Shown here one piece after another: positions 12,501 through 22,713 of a stretch of 64,000 nt of DNA (its first letter is position 1; each line of letters begins with the position of its first letter). The stretch is from Dissophora ornata (taxonomy: Eukaryota; Mortierellomycota; Mortierellomycetes; Mortierellales; Mortierellaceae), in the NCBI GenBank assembly GCA_025201705.1, contig MU616563.1, forward strand, positions 83,046 to 147,045. Reading direction: 5' to 3'. The notes below the pieces were generated by a model that saw only the letters and a program-made list of their open reading frames with translations, did no database searches and was not told where the DNA came from. The position numbers were made by a program, and so were the translations under genes.

Positions 12501-13959
12501 CGCAGATCTTGAAGCTGTCCTTCCAGACTATTTCGACCGTCTCTCTCGGCCTCGCCCTCGCCTTTTCTAAGAGTTGGCGATTGACCTTGGTCATCCTGGC
12601 TTTGATTCCCCTCTTGGCGGCTTCTCAATACTTTGCTATCGGTACCCTAGCTGGATTCAGTGCCAAAACCAAGAAAGCCTACGAGCAGTCCGGTCGTATT
12701 GCTAACGAAGCTATTGCCAACATCCGCACAGTCGTTCAACTCGCAAAGGAGTCTAACTTCGAGACGAGATATTACAATGTCACCAAGGAGCCTCATCAAT
12801 TTGCACTACGTCGCGCTTACTATGGTTCTTTTGGATATGCGTTGTCTCAGGGAGTGATGTTCTGGACGTATGCTGTTGGATTCTATGCTGGAGAACGCTT
12901 TGTCGAGGCTAATATGATGGTGTACGGAGACCTCTTCTCGACCATGTTCTACGTCGTTTTCATGGCCATGGGTCTCGGTCAGATGGCCTCTCAGCTGTAA
13001 GTATCAACTACTATGCCTATATGGATAGTCTTTGTAATTTGTGTTTGCACAGGAATTAATATGCCTATTTATTTTCCTCCTTTTCTCCTCCTCTTCTCAG
13101 TCCTCGTTTCATCAAAGGCAAAGAATCGGCCATCAACGTTTTTGAGCTTTTGGATAAGCACACTACCATCGATGCCTACAAGGACGGTATCGCCCCTAGT
13201 GAAGTTGAAGGCCACCTTGGTCTTGAGGATGTTAAGTTCCACTACCCAACCCGCCCCAACCAAAAGATCTTCAACGGTGTCAGTGTCGCTGTCAAACCCT
13301 CGCAGACCGTCGCCCTTGTGGGTCCCTCTGGATGCGGCAAATCGACCATCATTGCCTTGCTGGAGCGCTGGTACGATGTTCTTGACGGCAAGGCCACGAT
13401 TGATAAGTACGATGTCCGTGATCTGCAATTGAACAACATTCGTCAGCATATGGCTCTCGTCGGTCAGGAACCTGTGCTCTTTGATATCTCGATCGGTGAC
13501 AATATCCGCTACGGTATCCCTGATGGTCAGGTAGTCGATCAGGAACAGGTGGTTGCGGCAGCCAGGGCATCAAACATTCACGATTTTGTCATGTCCTTGC
13601 CCCAAGGATATGATACTCGTGTTGGAGATAAAGGATCGCAGTTGTCTGGCGGTCAAAAGCAGCGCATTGCAATTGCTCGTGCCCTTATCCGCAACCCGAA
13701 GATCCTGTTACTCGACGAGGCAACTTCTGCTTTGGATTCCGAGTCGGAGAAACTGGTCCAAGAGGCATTGGACAAGGCTCGTGCTGGCAGGACGACAATC
13801 GTGATTGCGCATCGCTTGAGAACCATTCAGGACGCAGATTTGATTCTTGTGGTTAAGGATGGAGCCGTTGTTGAATCTGGTCGCCATTACGAGTTGATTT
13901 CTCTCGGCGGCCTTTACTCTGAGCTGTGCAAGAAGCAAAACTTGGAGGTCACCCACTAA
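9501..13959 (+). CDS. ABC transporter, subfamily B (MDR1/P-glycoprotein-like full transporter)
   Basis: A full-length P-glycoprotein-type exporter, expected in the plasma membrane, pumping hydrophobic compounds or peptides out of the cell. Five exons: 9501-9841, 9947-11070, 11165-12309, 12395-12996 and 13101-13959. They join in phase to give 1356 aa, the usual size. The first 114 residues are a hydrophilic, Lys/Asn/Ala-rich cytosolic extension. Then come TMD1, NBD1, a linker, TMD2 and NBD2. NBD1 shows Walker A GHSGSGKST (about 468), signature LSGGQKQRIAIARA (about 577) and LLLDEATSALD (about 600). NBD2 shows GPSGCGKST (about 1145), the same signature (about 1252) and LLLDEATSALD (about 1277). 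Both catalytic Glu residues are present, so both sites should hydrolyse ATP. It sits 1.9 kb downstream of the ABCC gene on the same strand, but the two belong to different subfamilies, so this is a neighbourhood and not a duplication. Confidence 0.95.
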
Positions 13960-14924
13960 ATAGAATCGCTAATACTTAATAAAATGGGTTTCAATGCTGG
14001 TCAGGGACGCGTCCGAATGTGCGCCTGGTTCAAAGTGTATCAACAGACACCATCTGCACGTTACACTCGGTTCTAGGATCGCCCAGCGGCGCTGAACTGT
14101 TTTGCACTGAAGCCGAATGACGCTTCTGATATGGCTGCAGTTCGTTCGAGTGTTTGGAAATGTAAATGCATACATAGTAGGGCCATTCGCTCACCTCCAC
14201 ACATACTTCTGGATCATAAAAAGAGGGAAATGACACGAGGTATGGAACGGCAAGTAGGCAAGCGAAAGCAACTGGAGACTGACCACCCATCGTATAAATA
14301 CGGTATATGATGTGTAAGCAATCATAGAGCTTGGCCCCATAGATATTCCAGCCCTCGACACGACAGCAGCTTCATAACCAGAGACTCCGCACAGATCACG
14401 CTTAGACAAAGCGTCAAGAACTAGCGTCAGAGCCAGCTTCGTCATCCACTACTTTGTCGACGTCCGAGGTGGCCACATCAGCAACGATGCTAGTAGCCTT
14501 GAGTGTGGATGGCTCGTGCACCCAATGCAACCGCCATCGCATACCAAACGAGATCGAGTCCCCCGTATTCACGCTTGTCGACGGCTGCATAAAGTCTCAA
14601 CCACTCGTGCGGCCGATACCTCCTTTTGGCGAGGCTGGAACAGCTGTCAGGATCGTATTGCGGGATGTGAGTGCAGGGGATGCGGTAAAATGCGAAAGGA
14701 GCACATTCGCTATTACACAATTGGAATGACAGATGAATATCGGACGTCAAAGACCTGCTTCTGCTTCAAACAGTTCAACACCAAAAAAGTTTATTCGTGA
14801 AGAGTGCAGAATGCACAAATCCACATGGTTGACAGATGTAAAAAGGGCGAGCCTGTCGCCTGTTTCTTTTCTAGGCGCGTTCTTTTTGCTCCTGATCACC
14901 GCTCCTTGCTGCCATGGTAGGCTT
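13960..14924. other. Intergenic, no confident gene
   Basis: This separates convergent genes (ABCB on +, the CBM-like gene on -). Open frames of 80-95 codons overlap on both strands around 14190-14800. None shows a known domain or a clean splice partner. Confidence 0.4.
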
Positions 14925-15332
14925 TTAAGCGTGATCCAAAAAAACCCCCCGATTTAGTATAAGTAGGGACATAAAATTGAGAGATGGATATTCATTGCAT
15001 GCGTTTATCCAAACAGCTTCTTCCTGCGAAGTTACTTTTTGGGGTCTTGGCTTGTTGAGCGACTCCCAGAACATGGGCGTTTTCGACGGATAGTATTTGT
15101 CGTCAGAGGTGTGGGTTTGGGTGCAGATGTACTCCTCACCAGAGATCCGTACTTTGTCGCCGACAGCGTATTTCGTGTTCCTGAACCACATCGTTCGGTT
15201 GGCCAATGCCTAGAGATTTGTTGACAGGGCAGCGGGCATCAGCGCCATGTAGTACCTGTGCTGAGCCGAGCTTACTTTCCAGTGGTTCCGAGTGCAGGTA
15301 CTTACCATGACATGGAGTGCGTGATCGGTCAT
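14925..15332 (-). CDS. Small protein with CBM5/12-like (chitin-binding type 3-like) domain
   Basis: Two exons fit: 15332-15306 (MTDHALHVM, ending in a GTAAGT donor) and 15209-14925, joined in phase 0, for about 103 aa. Residues about 15-60 read W, then YAVGDKVRISGEEYICTQ, then THTS, P and W. This is the spacing of the short carbohydrate-binding modules CBM5/12, in which the aromatics contact chitin or other polysaccharides. I see no signal peptide in this model and no catalytic domain, so it is either an intracellular lectin-like protein or has an unfound upstream exon. The tail after residue 60 does not look like any domain and may be partly mis-modelled. Domain call is moderate, gene boundaries are weaker. 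Confidence 0.5.
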
Positions 15333-15915
15333 GCTGTCAAAGGTTATCAATTGGATATTGAGACACAAGATGAATGATATCTAAGGCCGTTGGTTGAGAA
15401 GATGAAGAGAAAGTTCACACCCTGGCGATTTTATATGAAACCGAGACATCCTGAGGTTGCTGCTCGACGTACTGCTCACCACCAGCCCAATCCAATGTGG
15501 AAATATTGCACTATCCTTAGTGTGAACCCTGCCTTGCATGCGTGGTCACTATGCGTCAAGGCGCGGGGAGATCATTGCACAGCCCAGGTATTCTTGTGAG
15601 GTTACCCCAGTCACCACCTGTGACCCGAGACCTGACGAACCGAATTTTAGTCTGGGAAACCATGCTCTTCCAATAGCCCTTCCCTTTAACTCTTTAACTG
15701 CTGCTGTAGGTGCCGTCTGCAACAACAGCTCTCGCCAAGGTTACAGATGCCCCAAGATCTGCAGTTTCTTTTTTCTACAGCCAATTTCCTCAAGTCACAC
15801 CACCGGGTCGACTGACCCCTCCCCCAAAAAACTGCTGTGGATTTGATGTCGAAGGGGGGTTTTTTTTTCGTCTTTTTTATTTCCTGCTTTTTTTTAGAGT
15901 AACAAAGCTGTCGTT
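15333..15915. other. Spacer between CBM-like gene and eS28
   Basis: I see no gene. The stretch includes a GT-rich segment with T9 and T8 runs at 15860-15896 just past the eS28 stop, probably its 3' UTR region on the minus strand. Confidence 0.4.
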
Positions 15916-17080
15916 TTAACGGAGACGACGGGCCTCACGCTCAGACTCCATAAGACAGAGGATATCGCCTAAACAAAACGAGCAAAAAGATAGGATGCAA
16001 GCATGGCCGTTAGATTTTCTGGGACAGTAATAATGCTAGTTGGAGTGTCAAGTTTCCATATCCCATTGTCGACTCCACTGCCACTACTTGTTGCTGGTAT
16101 CGATGACAGTCACATATTCAAGTCAAGCTGAAGAAGGCTTTGGCTTGACGCCTTGGCAAAGCAGGCGGTTGGATATCCCAGCATTAACTGATATGCGTTG
16201 CACTTTTTGGAAGCTGGCCGTGACCACGATTGATGGTTTTTAACTTGTGTCCTGCTCCAGGGGAGTAAATATTCCCATGTAGCCTCCAGCATGCCCCCAG
16301 TACCCGAACAACCGATCGACCGTAGCTGTTGGTGACGATCTCATATTGAATGACTCCAGGCACTTCAACAAATACCGTCCATCCTGATATCCAGTCACAG
16401 GATGCGCTTCCACTCATTCTAATAACAGCTTCCGGGAATAGTGGCCCTGAAACAGAGTCATGGGAGTAATGGCAGCTGAGAAGTATAAACGTACCCTCAC
16501 GGACGGGGCCCTTGACGTTACGGATAACGTTGCGGACGCTGCTGGGGTTGGAGGGGTCCTCCTGCAACTCAACCTTGACCTGGGTGACACCACCGCGGGA
16601 GCCGGTACGGCCAAGAACCTTGGTGACTTTGGCGTGCTTGACAACGGTCTTATCCTGAAAGTGGGACAAGTGAATAAAGAAAAAGGTGCATCAGGTACTG
16701 GAAACTGTATTCGGGCTGGTCCAGATGACAGGCCCATCTGTGCTGTAAATCTGATGCATCCGAGGTATCCTGAGATGTGAGGCTGATCCTGATGCTGCCA
16801 ACGCGACTCAATGCGGCCTGATGAAGATCAATCCACTCTGTTGCAAGAGAATGGGATCTTAGCGGCGCCTCCCATGTCTGGACTTATTTTTTTGCGATCC
16901 GGGTCAAAAGTTTACACCTAAATTCTTCTTGTTCCGTGAGTAGTGCTCCGTTGATCCTGACGTTGCTTACTGAATGGATTGATAGATATTCCGATCGATG
17001 CATGTTACAGCCAGACTGGTGAATCCTCCTGCATCCATGGTTTGATAGTACACATCCATGTGTTCCACGTGACTAACCAT
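15916..17080 (-). CDS. RPS28: 40S ribosomal protein eS28
   Basis: A component of the small ribosomal subunit, located near the mRNA exit channel. The two coding exons are clear: 16654-16495 ([20 protein letters not shown] onward to GPVREG) and 15968-15916 ([16 protein letters not shown], stop). They join in phase and match eS28 almost end to end, with about 70 aa in total. The larger exon starts with a Cag acceptor at codon 2, so the start codon must sit in its own upstream exon. The best candidate is the ATG at 17080-17078, followed at once by a GTTAGT donor. This gives a start-codon-only exon and a 423-nt intron, similar to the long first introns of eL31 and eL34 here. The second intron is 526 nt. 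It contains an insert ([10 protein letters not shown]) relative to yeast eS28. The body is certain, exon 1 tentative. Confidence 0.85.
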
Positions 17081-17694
17081 CTTGGAATTGAGTGTGAAAA
17101 GAAAGGAGGGCTTCACTGAGACCCGGTTCAATCCCGCACAAAAAAGGTCTCAGCGCACACAAATTTTCTTTTCCTGCTTGTTTGAGCACAGAGTGGAGAG
17201 AAATACTTAAGGGCGACTTTCAATTTCGCTTCGCAATATGAAGGTCCTGTCCTTGGGTTGAGTGGGATTCCTTCTCTATCAAAAAAAGCAATTTTTCAGG
17301 TGCGCGTTTGGGATATGGAGGAAACATCCATCCGTGCGAAAGCACTTCAGGACGCGGGAATCCATCCATCGATACATCACGGACGCCTTAGCCTCCAACC
17401 TACTATAAATTGTGCAACTTTCATCAACATCTGCATTATGGATGTATCAAGCAGGACAATGAGGCATTTGGATCGAGATCGCTAGCACATCGTCCATGGA
17501 TGTAGATCATCAGGGGTCTCCACACAGTCAAACAAACTAGAAGGACACAGCACGATCGACTGCTATTGCGGGCTCGCCTCGACAAACGACCAACTACGTT
17601 TTGCCTCCTGTATCCCTATCAGGCGTATGCAACTTTCACAGCGAAACACAGTAACTCACCAAGGATATCCACCCCACCTTCAACTCAACTAGAA
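17081..17694. promoter_or_regulatory. Divergent promoter region of eS28 and eL31
   Basis: About 0.6 kb separates two oppositely directed ribosomal protein genes, a layout that allows shared regulation. It contains an inverted repeat GAGACC / GGTCTC (about 17118-17146) and TATA-like A/T segments. The only open frame (17258-17485) has no recognisable content. No specific factor site can be named with confidence. Confidence 0.4.
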
Positions 17695-18274
17695 ATGGCC
17701 AAGGAATCCAAGGGTACCAAGCGTTCTACCATCCACGACGTTGTCGCTCGTGAGTACACCATTCACTTGCACAAGCACGTCCACGGCAGGTAAATACTTC
17801 AGTCCTGACGTCGTTCAGGAGATAAAATCGGGCAAATTGCGGCGTTGATCAGGAAGACAGGCAGAGGAATGTCGTTGTATCTGATCCTCTGGAACTGCGT
17901 AGGAGAGCGGGACACGGGTGAAGATGAGAGAAAGAGAGAGAAAGGGATTGTGTTTGATCGTCTACTAGCCGCAGGACGCAATTTTCATCAAGCAATTGAC
18001 AGGGAGAGGCCGAGATTAGTGGTGGCAATGATACGCGACCAAAAGGGGAAAAAATTGGAATGTCAGTTTTTTGATTATATGACATCCTCTGTTTGCTATC
18101 TAACAGATCCTTCAAGAAGCGTGCTCCCCACGCCATCAAGGCCATCAAGGAGTTCGCCCAGAAGACCATGGGTACCTCCGATGTCCGTGTCGACCCCAGC
18201 TTGAACAAGCAGATCTGGTCCAAGGGTGTCAAGACCGTCCAGCACCGCATCCGCGTCCGCTTGTCCCGCAAGCG
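17695..18274 (+). CDS. RPL31: 60S ribosomal protein eL31, copy 1 (cut by assembly gap)
   Basis: eL31 sits near the polypeptide exit tunnel of the large subunit. Exon 1 is 17695-17789 ([20 protein letters not shown]...HVHGR), followed by a 317-nt intron. Exon 2 starts at 18107 and is open until it runs into the block of ten N at 18275. The last visible residues are VRLSRKR, so roughly 33 C-terminal residues are missing compared with copy 2. Exon 1 is identical to copy 2 at every base. Exon 2 differs at about five bases, with one residue change (Glu here, Ala in copy 2). The intron sequence is unrelated to that of copy 2. The truncation is caused by the gap and is no evidence of a pseudogene. 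Confidence 0.9.
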
Positions 18275-18284
18275 NNNNNNNNNN
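18275..18284. other. Assembly gap (10 N)
   Basis: A run of exactly ten N joins two contigs. The left contig stops inside exon 2 of eL31 copy 1, and the right one begins five bases before the ATG of copy 2. The true gap length is unknown. Confidence 0.98.
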
Positions 18285-18289
18285 TAGAA

Positions 18290-19030
18290 ATGGCCAAGGA
18301 ATCCAAGGGTACCAAGCGTTCTACCATCCACGACGTTGTCGCTCGTGAGTACACCATTCACTTGCACAAGCACGTCCACGGCAGGTAAATAATCTCATCT
18401 ACCTGTAAAACTGACCCTCAGGATTAGCTGTAAAAGGATACAGGAACAGGAGCCGTTAATAAAGCCTCCGCAGTATTAATTGAAGGAAGAGGAGGAGGCC
18501 CTCGAATGCAGTGGATATTCCTATGTGGAATGATGGACCGACATTCAAAACAATACGGCCTAAAGGAGCAGCGGCACTTATTCAGTTGCGGGACAGGAAA
18601 CAGAGAGGTCATCGGAATGCGGCAAATACTGGTGAATGGCCCAGCACAGTGTCAACGACAGTTAGCGTGGCGTCTTATCCCAGGATTTGATATCAAAGAT
18701 TACGTCCTGACCAATACGTATTCACCATGTCTCCTTGCGTATTTTCTCTTTGTGCTTAACAGGTCCTTCAAGAAGCGTGCTCCTCACGCCATCAAGGCCA
18801 TCAAGGCTTTCGCCCAGAAGACCATGGGTACCTCTGATGTCCGTGTCGACCCCAGCTTGAACAAGCAGATCTGGTCCAAGGGTGTCAAGACCGTCCAGCA
18901 CCGCATCCGCGTCCGCTTGTCCCGCAAGCGTAACGACGATGAGGAGGCCAAGGAGAAGTTGTACACCTACGTCTCGTACGTCCCCGTCACTTCCTTCAAG
19001 GGACTCGAGACCCAGGTCTGCGACGAGTAA
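18290..19030 (+). CDS. RPL31: 60S ribosomal protein eL31, copy 2 (complete)
   Basis: This is the complete gene: exon 1 at 18290-18384, a 378-nt intron, exon 2 at 18763-19030, for 120 aa, the normal size for eL31. The protein begins [12 protein letters not shown] and ends GLETQVCDE. Core eL31 segments such as [20 protein letters not shown] are present. Its own promoter is missing because the contig starts five bases upstream of the ATG. Whether it is a genuine tandem paralog of copy 1 or the second allele placed beside it by scaffolding cannot be decided here. Confidence 0.95.
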
Positions 19031-19336
19031 AGTCACAAAAATCATGCTTTTTTTTGATCCTCGACAGAGAAACACCGAGAGCGCAAATGAAAATAAGCAA
19101 GCGGTGGTAAATATGGGAACATAATAAACGTCTTGATTGCCATCTCATGAGAAAGACAATATGCCTTTTTTACAAAATGGTTCCATGAAAACAGAGTTGC
19201 TGGGCGAAGCTCGTTGCACGTGATTTTGAAAATGTTTGGAATATTTACAACAGTGCACTTTTGGCGAACTACGGGAATTAGGAGTGGTACAGTAAAAAAA
19301 CGGTTTGCAATTGGTAATAGTGCTCAATTGTCGTCC
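19031..19336. other. Convergent 3' spacer (eL31 and telobox gene)
   Basis: About 300 bp between two stop codons on opposite strands. It carries an AATAAA-like element near 19120 and no coding signal; it is probably both 3' UTRs. Confidence 0.5.
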
Positions 19337-21680
19337 CTACGAGGTGAGGTTGTTTCTGTCCCCTGGGAACTGGTGCCTTGGAATGCTTGAGGTCTTGGCT
19401 TGTTGTATACGGTTAACATAATCGCTATGGCGCCCGTTGTCCGTCTTTTGTCGATACTTGTCTTTCAACATGACCTGATCGCGGCGCTGTAAAACATTCC
19501 CATGTGCCTCATCATACCGCTTGAGCTGTGCCCACCGGATGTTCCTCTGGCGCTGAGACGTCGGGCTGGCCTCATATAGGAACCAAGGTACAAGTTTCAT
19601 TAAACGAACTTCCTCCTTCGTTGTCCAGGGTTGGGTCTTTTTCCGCTCCTTAGCTCTACCCTTCCCCTTCGGCGACGCCTTTTCGATCACCATTTTTCCT
19701 TTCCTAGTGCTCAGTTTTACTGCAATGTTGCCTCCTTCCCCGCCCAGATGACGACGTGTTGAGACATCCGGTTGAGCAGTGGTGTTAGGCGGAACCGGGC
19801 CACGATGAGTGTACGGTCCTTCTTCAGAGACCTCTCCATTTCTATTCATATGCTTCTTCTCTGGAGCTCCTTTTTGACCTGTAACCTCGGTCTCCTTGAC
19901 AGAAGCAGGTGCTGGGGGATGCTTTCGGCTTTTCTTTAGTTCTATCGGCGGGATGTCGTCACCGTCGTCCTCGAACTCTGAATCGCCGTCCCATTTAGCT
20001 GACATAGAAACAATCCCTGTCGCTCTACTGACACGATCTATCAAGCTCAGTGGTCTCTTTTTTGTAACAGACAATGCTGGCGACTTGGGCGGCGGTGATA
20101 TTGATTTGTGGGTTGCTGGGGGTGACGGCGACGATGGCGCAGAATGCCCTTCCAACGGTGGTGATGAATGCTGCTCTGAAGGTGATGCTGGGGGTGGTAT
20201 TGAAGTCTGCGTAGAGCTTGATATTGGAGGAGGCGGTGAGGGAGATTTGAGTTGTTTTGAGGAGGACGCCGACTGCAGTTGAGGTTCTTTAGATTGATCC
20301 AGACTCGTCGCGTCGATATTATCGTCCGCATTGGCTCCTGATGGTGGCACTGAAGGTAGTGTTGCGGCTGGCGCTGAGAGTGGAGATATGGACGGTGCTA
20401 GAGGCCTTAATGAGGGTGAAGTCAATTTTGGTTGGGACTCTCGAGTTTGGTCGTAGTTCCCCTCGATGGAAGAATCGTATGCCTCCCCTGCAATGTCCAC
20501 TGTCGGCGTATCAACAATTTTAGTGTAGTCTTGGTCATTTCGAGACGGCTTGACGTAGTAGCGCTGCAACTCGGCGCCCCTCATAGCGGTAATCTCCTCG
20601 ACAAGACTCATCTCAACGGGATCCTGCAATTCGGTAAGTTGTTCCTTGATTTGCCGAATAACTAATTTGAGAATGCTCTCGTATATTTCACACAACAGCA
20701 GGACGTCCTTTGATGCATTGATGGCAACATCGCGCAGGAGGTTCTAAAGAAAGAGCGCGAGTTCGTTTAACCGGGCAGATGGTCATGTAGCACCGGATTA
20801 TGACCTGTGACATATACCTTTATAGTATTGGTAACCCGGAAGGGACAAGGTCCATTCATCTGCTTTGGCATATCTTCCAAGGCCCACGCGTCCTCAAACA
20901 ACTCCATTGAGTGGTAACTTGACACGTCAATCCCGTTTTGTGTGCGAAGTGCCATGATCTACTAGCGTCAGATTTAAAGTGAGGCTTCACTGTCAGCCAG
21001 CGTCTGTGCAACACTAGGCAGCGTTAACTAAACATCCACCTTCCTTACCAGACCAATCATCTGCAGGTAAGTTCTCCAAAAAACGTCGTTGTCCTTGCCT
21101 GGCACTTGGGGATCGTGTTCGAGCTGTTTTCGAAACATTCTCGCATAGCCCTTCAGTCCTTTTCTGCATTTCATCAAGTCAAGTTTGGGCATGGCAATCC
21201 TGTGGATCATAACAGATAAATTGTACCGCCAGACAAAATCATCGTCGAGCCCAAATTCCAGGATATCGTGCTTCTCAAGGAACGCCTCGCTGTCTCTTAG
21301 ACCCATACTCTCCTTCCCACCTGGATTGGGAGAAGTGCATAGAAGGGCGGGTCTTGTTAGCTAGCCAGCGACAATATTAGAGATGGCTCCATCGCAAGCT
21401 GGCGCAAGTCAGGGTACGTACGGTTCAGTGCGCTCCATTGTCTCTCAAGCTCTGGGTACTCTATCCGGATCTGACGAACCGGATCCTTCATGGCCATGAA
21501 GCTGTGTAGGTAAACATGATTCCAGGCGTCGACGACACAATGAAGGTTCTCCTCTGATGCGATCGGTGTCTTTTCCCGCGACTCCGAATGAATTGGCGAA
21601 GGCGAGTGTTTGCGAATTGCGACTGGCGATGGCGGTCGACGTGTCCTTTTTGGGCCACGCCCTCGCTGAACTCGTGGCAT
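19337..21680 (-). CDS. TRF/Taz1-like telobox Myb protein (candidate telomere repeat-binding factor)
   Basis: Four exons: 21680-21422, 21320-21049, 20958-20818 and 20743-19337. All phases join, giving 692 aa. The C-terminus (residues about 597-660) is a single Myb/SANT-like domain with WTTKEE at its start, a tryptophan in helix 2 (RWAQLK) and RRDQVMLKDKYRQ in the recognition helix. This last is the telobox pattern V-x-L-K-D-K-x-R seen in TRF1/2, Taz1 and Tbf1, which reads double-stranded telomere repeats. Residues about 44-260 are predicted mostly helical and contain VVDAWNHVYLHSFMAM, a plausible counterpart of the TRFH dimerisation domain, but that part is inference. The middle (about 280-590) is Pro/Ser-rich and disordered, with a basic KGKGRAKERKK stretch before the Myb domain. 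The family layout (helical N-terminus, hinge, C-terminal Myb) supports a shelterin-type role in the nucleus. A related general regulator (Tbf1/Teb1) is the main alternative. Confidence 0.72.
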
Positions 21681-21918
21681 GAATGACGATGGTGGGAAGT
21701 AAAAGGCTTCTTTTTGCGTGCAGCACAATTGGTTTTCAGAGGCTTGTCACACTGGTCACTACTTTAAAAATTGGAGCCTCCATACTACTGGACAACGCGG
21801 CCAATTTCCCGTCTGCTCCCCCAGATCAAAGCTTCGCAGACAAACACAGAGGTAATAAAAACAATAGACAGACCCAAGTAGTTTTATTGGTGAATGCGTT
21901 GTCGTTTTTACTGAAAAT

Positions 21919-22713
21919 TTACTTGGAGGCCTTGGCGGGCTTGGCGCTCTTGGCCTGGGCCTTGATGACCTTCTTGACAATCTTCTGCTCCTCGATCAAG
22001 AAAGCGCGGACGATTCTGTCACGAACGCAGTTGGCGCAGCGGGAACCACCGTAGGCACGGTTGACGGTCTTCTGGCGGCGGGAGATGCGGGCGTACTCGG
22101 TGGGGCGGAGAGCAGGGACCTATTTTCAAGTCAATTAACAGCGATAACAATGTCAGATCCAGCTACACAACGCACGCAAATGGCTCCAATATATTATTAG
22201 GCATTCATCCTGATCAGCAGTAGTCCTGATCCAGTCGCCAAGAGCCTTCTCGTAGCGTGATGTTCCCAGTGTTGATATCCTTTCGTACAGCCGCTGGACA
22301 CTGGGAGCGTTGGTTGGGGAATGGCTGGGCACCCTTGAACAGTCCAGTAAAGAGTGCAGTGCAGCAAGGAGGAAGCCCTTTTGCCAGCTGAAATCAGATT
22401 CCGGATTCATTCCAAAGTGCAACAGTGCAGCATCCGCCTTTCTGTCATCGAATCTTGTGATGGTGTCCATCGTCCTCGACGACTTTTCTACTTTCTGCTG
22501 TGCGATATCTCCATGCCTCCTGGTCCCTTCCATATCTTTGTTCCGCCAACTTACACCGGGAAGAGCGACACCGCAGTCACCGCACTTGGGGGCGGTACCG
22601 GGCTTCTTCTCATAGAGCCAAGTCAAGCGACCACCGGGGGTCTTGACGACGCGAGTCCTGTTGGACTTGGTGTTGTACGACAAACGGCGGCGGTAAGTGA
22701 GACGCTGAGCCAT
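21919..22713 (-). CDS. RPL34: 60S ribosomal protein eL34
   Basis: A large-subunit ribosomal protein. Exon 1 is 22713-22555 ([20 protein letters not shown] to CGVALPG), exon 2 is 22119-21919 ([20 protein letters not shown] to AKPAKASK), joined in phase 0 for 119 aa, the normal length. A zinc-ribbon-like CGDC and CANC pair typical of eL34 is visible. The intron is 435 nt, long for this window but in line with the other ribosomal protein genes here. The stop lies 238 bp from the telobox gene start on the same strand; the two are unrelated in function. Confidence 0.96.

Noticed and set aside
17110..17150. tRNA-like T-loop (ggttcaatccc) between eS28 and eL31
   Set aside because: The flanks pair as GAGACC/GGTCTC and not as a T-stem, and no cloverleaf can be formed.
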